DNA from: JBAYJC01 sp041665285
GTDB taxonomy: Bacteria; Patescibacteriota; Patescibacteriia; 2-12-FULL-60-25
Direction of reading: 5' to 3'
Assembly (NCBI GenBank): GCA_041665285.1
Contig: JBAYJC010000002.1
Location: 1 to 64,000, forward strand
DNA: 64,000 nt
Below the pieces are notes generated by a model. That model saw only the letters and a program-made list of their open reading frames with translations, searched no databases and had not been told where the DNA came from. Positions 27,501 through 33,155 of the stretch are shown here, one piece after another (the first letter of the stretch is position 1; every line of letters begins with the position of its first letter). The translations under genes were made by a program, and so were the position numbers.

Positions 27501-28568
27501 ATTGATGGTATCAAGCACGGAAGCGAGATTGGAGCTATTATCGTCCACAAAAGCAAAGTCACCGGCGGCTAGTGCTACCGAGGGTCTGATCCAAAAGGTG
27601 ACAGTTGTCCCCGGACCTAATGTGATGATGCCACCTTCATTGTCAAAGCAATCTCCGCTGGTTCCTATTCCAGCGCTTGCTGCATAGGTACACCGTGCCG
27701 CGCCCGTACCTTCCATGAAATTGCCGGCTGTCGTTAATACCGAACGCGTAATGCCTCCATCTGAGCTCCAGCCGGTCACAGCATCTGCGGCGTCAAATAT
27801 CTTGGAAATCGAATCTACTTTTAGCGTCGCGGCGCCAACATCACTCGTGTTTCTAAAACCGTAGGAGAGTTGAGAGGCTCTTGACGCCCCAAGGGTAACA
27901 GAAGAATAGGTCCAGGTGTTTGCCGTCAGGGCTGGTATGGCAAGTGTGTCGAGGGGGGTGCCGAGATTAGCGAGGTTACTGTCTTGCCAAGAAAAGGCTC
28001 CACTTGCGGTATTGACGCTGGATTTTAACCAAAAACCGATTCTATCAGCTGTATTACCGTTGTTTGTGCCCCAATTTGTCGCTCCACCGTAATTGTAATA
28101 CCACTGCTCATTTGCCGCGGCCGAAGCTGTGATGGTGTTGGAAAGTGATGCCGTGCCTTCTTGCTTGTCAGCTGTATCAGCTAAGAGCGTCATGTGGGTG
28201 GTCGTTGTCCAATTGGTTGTGGCATCAAGTGCGTTTACCACGTTCGCCATGGTTCCCGCGGACGAGCTGATTGTGGTGTATCCGGCGACGCCGGCTGTGC
28301 CTTGTGGAGCGCTCCAACCAGACGGAACCGCAACGGATAACTCGCCGCTATCCATGGTCTCCGTGGCGGTAAAGGTAAACGTGTGCGTGTTTCCTGTGGA
28401 GTTTGCTTCCGTGGAAGTGGGCGTCACGGTACTTGTGCCTGACCCATCCGCGGCTTTGAGGCTGTGGACTACGGCGAAAAATGCCGTAAGGCTGATGAGG
28501 GCGACACTGCATGCTCCAATGATATGAACATGCTTCTTCTGGTAAAAAGGGCGTTGAGATTTTTTCAT
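21573..28568 (-). CDS. Giant repeat surface protein ending in a dockerin domain
   Basis: 2331 residues from ATG 28568 (GTG 28583 would add five). A signal sequence (HIIGACSVALISLTAFFAVV) comes first. Three jelly-roll-like modules of about 150 residues follow (residues 110-550, each with an FWIRS/FWLKS and NTWTY pattern). Then comes a long array of about ten copies of a 116-residue repeat (DPGN-x2-AGTRLGY, RxDxxGN, VYLYSNSTG, WYYDdlxGxWTITASDNAS, DDATD). Three divergent 95-residue repeats (DPTDGTVDAPI, DVTL, SATGGG, LNVSSTQNV) bracket this array. The C-terminal 57 residues form a type I dockerin with two calcium loops, DLNGDGRVDLLDW and DLNGDGKTDIADF. The cohesin gene starts 5 bases later. It is likely an extracellular stalk or adhesin held by the cohesin partner. 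Confidence 0.88.
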   Translation of the reverse strand: MKKSQRPFYQKKHVHIIGACSVALISLTAFFAVVHSLKAADGSGTSTVTPTSTEANSTGNTHTFTFTATETMDSGELSVAVPSGWSAPQGTAGVAGYTTISSSAGTMANVVNALDATTNWTTTTHMTLLADTADKQEGTASLSNTITASAAANEQWYYNYGGATNWGTNNGNTADRIGFWLKSSVNTASGAFSWQDSNLANLGTPLDTLAIPALTANTWTYSSVTLGASRASQLSYGFRNTSDVGAATLKVDSISKIFDAADAVTGWSSDGGITRSVLTTAGNFMEGTGAARCTYAASAGIGTSGDCFDNEGGIITLGPGTTVTFWIRPSVALAAGDFAFVDDNSSNLASVLDTINLPAISANTWTYVTLTAPNSGTARSYGFRQQVDKGAFTLDIDAIGKQLDAGNSTTGWATSAGTVQTLSTDTTVFHENSASLKNIIGATAAAGDQWYETFGSAQNWSAYTTVGFWIRSTVPTTAGQLKFEYSSASDLTSPIASINIGALSANTWTFQKLALSGTRTSVSSYGIQYATDIGAATIYLDDVLIGPGSPTFPGGVAINARILSLANTQTATITYGSGGGTSGATAPSTPGVYTFTTQSRASDAGTLTSVLTSPTITVTPQATRFVIVDPTDGTVDAPIVVTVQATDDLGNIATDYQNDVTLVASGSATGEGLVNIINGVGTKALSNTVVETVELSLSDTSSTGLNVASTQNVVFASGPPSQFTLNDPGNISAGNRAEYIVTRKDQSGNAVTTGSTTVYFSGNSTGSNKAFYNVASGGSPVTSITINDGASTASIWYYDDLAGSWTVTASDNASSPDGAIGIDDANDAITVAGGAVAQFVLTNPGNTTAGTRLGYSVSRQDIYGNAITTGSNTVYLYSNSTGANKAFYDAASGGSVITSLVIGDSTSTGTFWSYDELAGAWTITASDNASTPDGATGIIDATDTVTISPGATSVFLLNDPGNVSAGTRLGYLISRQDAYGNNVTSGSNTVYLYSNSTGVNKAFYAAESGGSPITSVSIVNGTSTATAWYYDEQVGTWTITASDNASAPDGTTGIDDATDTVNITPAGTSEFLLSDPGNISAGSRAGYLVTRKDPFGNFVTSSEETVYLYSNSSGSAAEFYTTASGNVTSTAFTIPVGTSTLMVWYEDQLAGTWTITASDNASAPDGTTGIDDATDSITVSAGAFAQVTLDDPGNMTAGTRLGYLVSRQDAYGNSVLTGSNTVYLYSNSTGANKAFHSASTGGSTITSVLIGDGTSTASAWYYDDLVGTWTITASDNASAPDGATGVIDDTDAVTVNPGMTSELFLTNPGNMTAGSRLGYLATRKDIFGNLVTNVSETFYLYSNSTGVNKAFYNAASGGSAFTSLAIGNGTSTASFWYYDELAGNWTITISDDFTSPDGAVGVIDATDAVIVTGGSTSQFAITDPGGMVAGARLGYAVTRQDSFGNMVTTGSDTLYLFSNSTGANKAFYNAESGGVTISSATIGSGTSTANIWYYDDLVGNWSIVASDNASGGDGAAGIADAVDSVAVTASSTALFLISDPGDMSVGTRLGYTITRKDAFSNLVTSGSDTVYLYTNSSGGNAKFYDANSGGAIITSVTIANTQSTGNAWYFDDAAGNWIVTASDNASAADGAAGIDDAADAVAVSAAPIVADRFVIIDPTDGTVDAPITVTVRAVDGSGSIDSTIQQDVRLYVSGSATGGGVVDIINGVGTRAVSDTLAETVTLTLSDTEGTGLNVSSTQNVAFAPGAVSQLTFTDVSTITAGSRAAYTVTRKDQYGNQVTNGNTDITLTTNSTGSSARFFDSAVDGLAITSHIISNGNSTADVWYYDEHAGSWTVTATTTGATNATDVLTVSPGATAKFTLSDPGVMTVDSRLGYTVTRKDAYDNLVILNADTAYLFTNSTGTTAAFFPTSVGGSSISSITVPNNQSSANFWYYDEVEGTWTITASDNSSAPDGATNIDDGTDAVTVNPAAQTATRFAIQAASTATVGTPVTITIRAEDNSGNLATAYQNDVTLVLSGTATGGGLVDVVNGIGTSIVNASTSQSVNLTLSDTQSTGLNVSAVHVLTFSDAPPTGGLIGGGSQDVIVNLPTVSAPTAPFTLTGRAYPAGKVRFSESQGSSLVTVKEETITDPEGAFVFNLTGDISGKTYGIRVSDQQGRLSPVSFVTIPEDTETPISRTVIVPPTISLQRSTVTKGAAARVTGNATPGSTAEVSVDGRIVNVQAPVSDKGIYTVLVPTFNLALGNHTVRIRETTNDARVSDYSLQKSFTVSRLFNTRTDLNGDGRVDLLDWNIFNAKWRSTNPALRKDIDLNGDGKTDIADFAIIIQALRKP

Positions 28569-28584
28569 AAAACGATACGTCACT

Positions 28585-28593
28585 ATGATATCA
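28585..28593 (-). promoter_or_regulatory. Extended -10 before the dockerin giant gene
   Basis: On the minus strand TGaTATCAT lies 16 bases before ATG 28568 and next to GTG 28583. It may give the giant/cohesin/receiver genes their own promoter inside the larger surface operon. Confidence 0.35.
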
Positions 28594-28626
28594 AAATAGC
28601 TGTTTGCTTGCTAGGTGAAGAAAGAG

Positions 28627-29343
28627 CTATTTATTTTCTTTTTCCGTAAACACGACCAGCCGTTTTGAATAGGCTTTTGCGGTCCTGTCCCATACGCCGG
28701 TACAGGTAACGAGATTGAGATGCGCTTTGCCATCGTAGGAGAGAAAAACGCTTGTCGCATCGTCTTTGATGCTGAATGAGCGCTTGGCTCGTACGATGAA
28801 CACCGTGTTCACGCCACGGTCATCCTCAATGGAGAGCTTGTCACCAATTTTGAGTGTGTCTAATTTTTCAAAAACAGCTTTTTTCCCATACCACCAATCA
28901 ATATGCCCTGCAATAACAGCACTGCCAATTTGTCCTGGCTTTGGGCCTTGATGATACCAAGCGGTATTAAGCGGACGCGTTGGAGTGCCCATGGATCCAT
29001 CCGATGAAGTGCCTACATGTTCTACGAGGGCGTTTACGCGGAGTTTTGGTATTTTGATTCGTCTTGGTAAGCCTGATGGAACGATGGCGACAGGGGTTGA
29101 TTTTTGTGGTGGTTGCGTGGCTTGAACCGTAGCCGTGATCTGTGAAGTATCGCGAGCAAGAGGTGCTGTATAGAAACCTAAAGCAAATCGAACGGAGGCG
29201 AAATGAAAAAGGAAGAGCAGGGTAACGAGATAGATTGCTGTAAGAAAAAACGAAACATGTGGAGAGCGACCCTTTGGCAAAAGAGCCGGGCGAGGGGACG
29301 CCCGGCTCTTTGCCTTCAGAGAATGTGTGGGGAGAATGCTCAC
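28627..29343 (-). CDS. Sortase (class E/F-like transpeptidase)
   Basis: 238 residues from GTG 29343, which overlaps the upstream stop as GTGA. One N-terminal helix (FFLTAIYLVTLLFLFHF) anchors the enzyme, with the catalytic domain outside. RIKIPKLRVNALVEHVG, AWYHQGPKPGQIGSAVIAGHIDW (catalytic His), LVTCTGVWD (catalytic Cys) and KRLVVF (catalytic Arg) are the sortase triad in its usual order; the GPKPGQ and AGHIDW spacing resembles class F. The protein encoded just upstream ends in an LPNTG sorting signal, its probable substrate. A strong hairpin lies within the first 60 bases of this gene and may reduce its expression relative to the substrate. Confidence 0.9.
   Translation of the reverse strand: MSILPTHSLKAKSRASPRPALLPKGRSPHVSFFLTAIYLVTLLFLFHFASVRFALGFYTAPLARDTSQITATVQATQPPQKSTPVAIVPSGLPRRIKIPKLRVNALVEHVGTSSDGSMGTPTRPLNTAWYHQGPKPGQIGSAVIAGHIDWWYGKKAVFEKLDTLKIGDKLSIEDDRGVNTVFIVRAKRSFSIKDDATSVFLSYDGKAHLNLVTCTGVWDRTAKAYSKRLVVFTEKENK
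29280..29311 (-). terminator. Strong GC-rich hairpin inside the start of the sortase gene
   Basis: A 13-base-pair perfect stem AAAGAGCCGGGCG / CGCCCGGCTCTTT with a 6-base loop, followed on the minus strand by only one further T (TTTT in all). It lies 29-63 bases below the LPNTG gene's stop but within sortase codons. It probably acts as a leaky terminator or mRNA-end stabiliser; a full stop is unlikely given the weak T-tract. Confidence 0.55.
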
Positions 29344-31232
29344 TTGAAGAGATGTTTGCGCTGGGCGACGACGAATGCGAATGCCAGAGCTATAACGACT
29401 CCGACAGACCCGGCGATCCAAGCAATGAGGCGGCTATTGGCCCCAAAACCCGTGTTTGGCAATGTTGGGGTTGGTGGGATAAGCGCTGGTGAAAGGACCA
29501 CGTTTGCAACAGAAACGTCTGTTACGGTTAGACCATTTGCATGGCCAGTCGCGGTCGCGGTATTCAGCGAGGTTGCGGTCAGCTGTTCGCGGCACGTGTA
29601 GGTCCATGTCTCATTGACATCGAGCAAGGCGTTGCCGTTTGCATCACCAGCGATGACGAACACAGGACTGCACTTGTCATCAGAAACAGTCACGTTGTTG
29701 AGCGCAACGGTTCCTGGGTTCATTACCGTGTAGGTGTAGGTTACGAGTCCGCCTTCTGCTGGAAGGATGATGGGTTCTGGTTTTTTGACAATGTGGATCA
29801 ATGGTGGCACGGGCGATCCTGCGACGACCACGGTGGCAAGCGCTGTATCAATAGCCGTGAGGCCGTTTGCATGACCCGTTGCGACCACGGTGTTCGTGAG
29901 GGTTTGTGGGACGGTCATGGAGCAGGAGTATCTCCATGTTTCCGTTGATTGCAATCGTGCATCACCGTTGGTGTCCCCGGAGACAAACGACATTTGACTG
30001 CACTTGTCATCAGCAAGGGTTACACCTGTGAGAGGAACAGTACCTGGGTTTGTGACGGCATAGCTATACGTGACAGTTCCGCCATTGAAGGGAAGGGCGA
30101 GTGGGCTTGGGGTTTTCGTGACATGAATAAGGGGTGGTATCACGGGTACGCCAACAAGTACTTGCGCAATCGCCGTATCAACAGCCGCTAAATAGTTTCC
30201 AATGCCACGTGCTGTCGCATAGTTGACCGTGGATTGCGTGAGCGTTGTGGTGCATTGATAGGTCCAGGTTTCTTCTCGTTCCAGCCACGTATTGTTGTTT
30301 GTGTCGCCTCCAATAAACGTGACCGCGCTACATTTATCATCGACCAGGGTCACATTTGAAAGAATAACGTCTACTGGGTTGGTGACCGTGTAGGTATAGG
30401 TCACTGGGCCTGGGCCAGACGAGAGAGCGAGAGGACTTGGCACTTTTTTGACGTTGATGAGGGGAGCGGGAACAGATGCTCCTTGCTCTGTTGTTGCCGC
30501 TGGTACTGCCGCGACAGCGCAGGTTGGTACGGTGATGACCGCATCAGAGTTTGGTGTGGTCACAGTGTGGCCAAATGTCAGGGCTCTTCCTGTCCAGTTG
30601 GTTGTGCTCAGCACGGAAATGTCCTGAGAAACAGGAATGACGGTGCCCACGAACGTGGAATTTGCATTGAGCGTCGTTGCGCCGTTTGGTGTCCAGAACA
30701 CATCACAGGCAGATGCGCCTGGCCCTAGATTTACGGTTGATCCGGCAACGGTGTTCAAAGCGCCACCACTTCGGAAAATATACGTCCCTGCGCCAGAAAG
30801 CGTGATGCCACCAGCTGTTCCGATGGACATGGCGCCCGTACTACAGTACACGCCAGGAGCATAGGTCGTTCCATGCTCTAAGGTTGTATCGAGAACCACC
30901 GCAGGAGCAACAAACGTAAATGTACACGGTTGATTATTGAGATTCACTAACGCCGCGGCTTGTGCAGTGCCTGCAGCGGCATAGGGAGCGGCAGCGCCGT
31001 AATTGGTATGAACGCCGAGAGGAGCTACGGCTGGCCCTGTATTGAAACCAACATCTCCATTGATCGTCGTTGGTCCAATAGGATTGGTATACGTGTCAGA
31101 AAGAACGCCGTACGTTGCGGCCGCACCAAGAGAAGGTGTTGTGGCCGCGTGTGCGATTGGCACAACAAGAAACAGACATAGGAGTGCCGGCACGTATCGC
31201 ATGTGAAAGAGCATCTTCGTAAGCATACTCAT
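29340..31232 (-). CDS. Sortase-anchored ice-binding-like (DUF3494) surface protein with three repeat domains
   Basis: About 630 residues from ATG 31232; the signal peptide RYVPALLCLFLVVPIAHA could also start at 31202. The first domain (about 25-250) matches the DUF3494 ice-binding-like fold: LGAAATYGVLSDTYTN, TTINGDVGFNTG, TYAPGVYC, GAGTYIFR, ACDVFWTPNGATTL and FVGTVIPVSQDISV. Three DUF11-like beta repeats of about 105 residues follow, each beginning PLIHV-K-PSPLALP and containing TYTYTVTNPGTVPL, DDKCS and ETWTYxC. The C-terminus is LPNTG, a hydrophobic helix and RKHLFK, a cell-wall sorting signal for the adjacent sortase. In this family the first domain is often used for adhesion rather than ice binding. 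Confidence 0.87.
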   Translation of the reverse strand: MSMLTKMLFHMRYVPALLCLFLVVPIAHAATTPSLGAAATYGVLSDTYTNPIGPTTINGDVGFNTGPAVAPLGVHTNYGAAAPYAAAGTAQAAALVNLNNQPCTFTFVAPAVVLDTTLEHGTTYAPGVYCSTGAMSIGTAGGITLSGAGTYIFRSGGALNTVAGSTVNLGPGASACDVFWTPNGATTLNANSTFVGTVIPVSQDISVLSTTNWTGRALTFGHTVTTPNSDAVITVPTCAVAAVPAATTEQGASVPAPLINVKKVPSPLALSSGPGPVTYTYTVTNPVDVILSNVTLVDDKCSAVTFIGGDTNNNTWLEREETWTYQCTTTLTQSTVNYATARGIGNYLAAVDTAIAQVLVGVPVIPPLIHVTKTPSPLALPFNGGTVTYSYAVTNPGTVPLTGVTLADDKCSQMSFVSGDTNGDARLQSTETWRYSCSMTVPQTLTNTVVATGHANGLTAIDTALATVVVAGSPVPPLIHIVKKPEPIILPAEGGLVTYTYTVMNPGTVALNNVTVSDDKCSPVFVIAGDANGNALLDVNETWTYTCREQLTATSLNTATATGHANGLTVTDVSVANVVLSPALIPPTPTLPNTGFGANSRLIAWIAGSVGVVIALAFAFVVAQRKHLFK

Positions 31233-31253
31233 GTATCCCAAAGGTAATATGGG

Positions 31254-31282
31254 ATAACGCGTAAAAGAATAAATGGTGTCAA
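31254..31282 (-). promoter_or_regulatory. Promoter of the LPNTG/sortase operon
   Basis: On the minus strand a perfect -35 TTGACA (31282-31277) is followed 17 bases later by CGTTAT (31259-31254). A short CCCA...TGGG hairpin can form between this and the ATG at 31232. Confidence 0.45.
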
Positions 31283-31392
31283 TATAATACCACGGCATGT
31301 TTATGATGTATACAATGATGTGACTTTGTGGGGGCTTATGAGCATTGAGCAGGTTTGCTCAAGCTTCTTTCCTAGGGACATGAGCGAGAGAA

Positions 31393-31421
31393 TTGTTTTT
31401 CTTGTGCTCCCTGATTATACT
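31393..31421 (+). promoter_or_regulatory. Methyltransferase promoter, apparently leaderless
   Basis: TTGTTT (31393-31398), 17 bases, then TATACT (31416-31421), with ATG 31431 after 9 bases. It supports that ATG over the upstream in-frame start at 31320, which lies before the promoter. Confidence 0.55.
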
Positions 31422-31430
31422 TTTTGTCAT

Positions 31431-32195
31431 ATGAAAGAAACTTTTTCTTCTCACGTTGAAATGCCAGCTCCAAAACGACATGGGATAAAAGAAACGCTCA
31501 TGCGTGCTGTCACGCGCGGTCCTGTTGATAAAGCTTTGACACAACGAGCTGAGTGGATGGTAGAAGAACTGAAAGTTGGAAGGTACCTGGCACCGAAAAT
31601 TACCTACAAGGAACCTGGTGTTCTCAAGCCAAATAATGTTGAGAAGGGCGTAACCGTTGTGAGTATTGGGTCGGGCAAGGGGCACGAGATGGACGAAATG
31701 GACATGATTTTGCCCGGGTCAAACGTTATAGGCTTGGATCCGGACGATTACATGACGAAACCCGTGTCGGAGAGATTGCGAACCCTTGCTCATAACGCCG
31801 AATATCTACAGGAGCACAATCGAGCGGAACACATGGCTGATATCGTAGACGCTTCCGCAGATGGAGTGACCTTCAACTTTGTCTTGCACGACATTGATGC
31901 GGCGCGGCATGACCGAATTTTCGATGAGGTGAAGCGTGTTCTCAAAAAGGATGGCTACCTTTTCATAGCGGAAGATCTTGTTGATTCGAAACAAGAAAAA
32001 GTAGTTGCCGAGCGTGAGGATCGTAAATTGAATATCGATCTCTCCACAAAGTCGCCACAAAACTACCGAAGCGCTACGGAGTGGGAAGCCTTTTTTCAAA
32101 AACATGGATTTGAAGTCGTAGAAAACCACGAAGTAAAACCCGGAAAGGTCCGCCATGGATTTTTCGTTCTCCGTAAAATTGCGGAAAAGACTTAA
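31431..32195 (+). CDS. Class I SAM-dependent methyltransferase
   Basis: 254 residues. The SAM-binding motif VVSIGSGKGHEMDEM is followed by the acidic strand IGLDPDD, then GVTFNFVLHDIDAARHDRIFDEVKRVLKKDGYLFIAED, the motif II-III region of type 11/25 methyltransferases. The N-terminal 75 residues are helical and basic (MRAVTRGPVDKALTQR). HGFEVVENHEVKPGKVRHGFFVLRK closes the fold. The substrate is unknown. It is a single-gene unit with its own promoter; the region to its right carries foreign-looking DNA on the opposite strand. Confidence 0.82.
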   Translation: MKETFSSHVEMPAPKRHGIKETLMRAVTRGPVDKALTQRAEWMVEELKVGRYLAPKITYKEPGVLKPNNVEKGVTVVSIGSGKGHEMDEMDMILPGSNVIGLDPDDYMTKPVSERLRTLAHNAEYLQEHNRAEHMADIVDASADGVTFNFVLHDIDAARHDRIFDEVKRVLKKDGYLFIAEDLVDSKQEKVVAEREDRKLNIDLSTKSPQNYRSATEWEAFFQKHGFEVVENHEVKPGKVRHGFFVLRKIAEKT

Positions 32196-32241
32196 AAACA
32201 AAGAGCGCATCCGACGACGGCGAGAGCGAATATGCTCTTTG
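32194..32241 (-). terminator. Terminator of the GC-rich gene
   Basis: On the minus strand CAAAGAGC (32241-32234), a 27-base loop and GCTCTTTG (32206-32199) are followed by TTTTT. The loop itself is GC-rich and can fold further. It ends 71 bases below the GC-rich gene and abuts the methyltransferase stop on the other strand. Confidence 0.6.
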
Positions 32242-32265
32242 CCGCGCCGGGTGCGCGAGAAGCGG

Positions 32266-32622
32266 TCAGTGCAGAGGCGCGTCCTCGTAGGTCGCGTCAT
32301 CTTTGACGGTACGCGCGACCACCTTGAGGGGAACCTCCTTGCCATCGGGTGTGATGGCGAAGAACGTGCAATCCTCGTGGCCGTTCTTCAGTCGGAAGCG
32401 TCACTCGTGGTTGACCGTGCTCTCGACCATCGCGTTGCCGTCGAAGGGCAGGTAGCCGAGCTGGTAGCCCTCCCGCGCCGCGTCCTCCGATACCTCGAAG
32501 ACCGTGACGGCCTTCCAGCCCCAGAGAGCGAGGTACAGGTGGTTCCACCACTTCGTCGGCGGAGCCGACTTGTCGCCCTCAACGTGCACGCCCTGAACGT
32601 TACCCTGATGCTTGGTCCACAT
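32266..32622 (-). pseudogene. GC-rich small gene of unknown function interrupted by an in-frame TGA
   Basis: From ATG 32622 (GGAGG 7 bases upstream) the frame gives 73 codons to TGA at 32403-32401. It then continues in the same frame for 44 more sense codons (RFRLKNGHEDCTFFAITPD... to DAPLH) before a second TGA at 32268-32266. Both halves share strongly G/C-ending codons, so they look like one 118-residue protein cut by a point mutation; TGG (Trp) or CGA (Arg) to TGA would explain it. The first half is tryptophan-rich (KWWNHLYLALWGWK). No family recognised. Its promoter, leader hairpin, strong ribosome site and terminator form a self-contained unit unlike its neighbours, suggesting transfer. 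A shortened 73-residue product is also possible. Confidence 0.6.
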
Positions 32623-32685
32623 GTCCGTCCTCCGGGTTTGGGGTCCTAGGCCCATGAGTGGGCTGATCAGCACGACGATGGCAGT

Positions 32686-32706
32686 GCGGCGATTTGGTCT
32701 CGCCGC
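32686..32706 (-). promoter_or_regulatory. Hairpin at the 5' end of the GC-rich gene's leader
   Basis: GCGGCGA / TCGCCGC, a 7-base-pair stem with a 7-base loop. It starts just below the predicted transcription start, so it would cap an 85-base leader before ATG 32622. Confidence 0.4.
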
Positions 32707-32714
32707 AGTCGTTT

Positions 32715-32742
32715 ATTATCTAGCGAGGTCAAATTTGACCAA
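32715..32742 (-). promoter_or_regulatory. Promoter with overlapping 14-base palindromic operator
   Basis: On the minus strand the -35 is TTGGTC (32742-32737), the spacer 16 bases and the -10 GATAAT (32720-32715). The perfect palindrome GGTCAAATTTGACC (32727-32740) overlaps the -35 and most of the spacer, a classic place for a repressor dimer. No regulator gene is adjacent. Confidence 0.5.
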
Positions 32743-33003
32743 ATAAAGATAACACAAAATAGCTTTTTGTCAAGCGTTATTATGAGAAAAAACAGCATAT
32801 TTTTTTCAAAAATGGCAATATTGTGAAATAGGAAAAATATCGCACTGGCAACGGAATATAAATAGATTCACACATCCTTTCCTTGCATCAATAAGGACGT
32901 AGTTTTGTTGTTATTAGTAATTTGCCTAGAAGGCCTTCAGGCCAGGAAAAATATTACCGCTAGAAGCCGGAATTTGCGTTCAAACAACCATTTTCTACAA
33001 TCG
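32743..33003. other. AT-rich gap with no supported gene
   Basis: The AT-rich stretch has no open frame longer than about 15 codons with a ribosome site. The only structure I see is the short palindrome GAAGGCCTTC followed by AGGCC near 32930, which could be a fragment of an old mobile sequence or a small RNA. The space from here to the next gene at 33156 continues with a terminator and repeat, described separately. Confidence 0.4.
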
Positions 33004-33004
33004 C

Positions 33005-33030
33005 AAAACACTCATCGGTTGATGAGTGTT
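33005..33030 (-). terminator. Terminator A, after the 33.2-33.8 kb gene
   Basis: A 10-base-pair perfect stem AACACTCATC / GATGAGTGTT with a 4-base loop, followed on the minus strand by TT (TTTT in all). Confidence 0.55.
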
Positions 33031-33033
33031 CGG

Positions 33034-33065
33034 CGTGGCAGGGGATCGTGATGGACATTAGGACT
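33034..33065 (-). repeat. Copy A of a 32-base pre-terminator repeat
   Basis: The minus strand ends with CACGATCCCCTGCCACG (17 bases), identical to copy B at 33866-33882; the 15 bases before it match copy B at 9 positions. CCCCTGCCA is also the 3' end of tRNA-Trp at 34782. Each copy stands immediately before a terminator hairpin. Confidence 0.6.
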
Positions 33066-33155
33066 TTTCTTCCGCGATCCCAATGGTCTTTTTAACGAAA
33101 GTTCTCTTATTCTCCCGTGCGGCCTGGTTGCGCACCCCCATACATAGCCATGGAG

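Noticed and set aside
29203..29601. Plus-strand frame of 132 codons across the sortase/LPNTG junction
   Set aside because: It is antisense to two well-supported genes and covers the terminator hairpin; no ribosome site or homology.
32401..32403. TGA read as an amino acid genome-wide (alternative code as in Gracilibacteria)
   Set aside because: TGA ends many intact genes here at family-appropriate lengths, including the ATGA overlaps at 8022, 40114, 47467, 61177 and 61545. Only the GC-rich gene would need recoding.
33034..33072. tRNA-like 3' ends (CCCCTGCCA) at copies A and B as tRNA genes
   Set aside because: Neither copy has an anticodon or D arm upstream; only the last bases resemble a tRNA.
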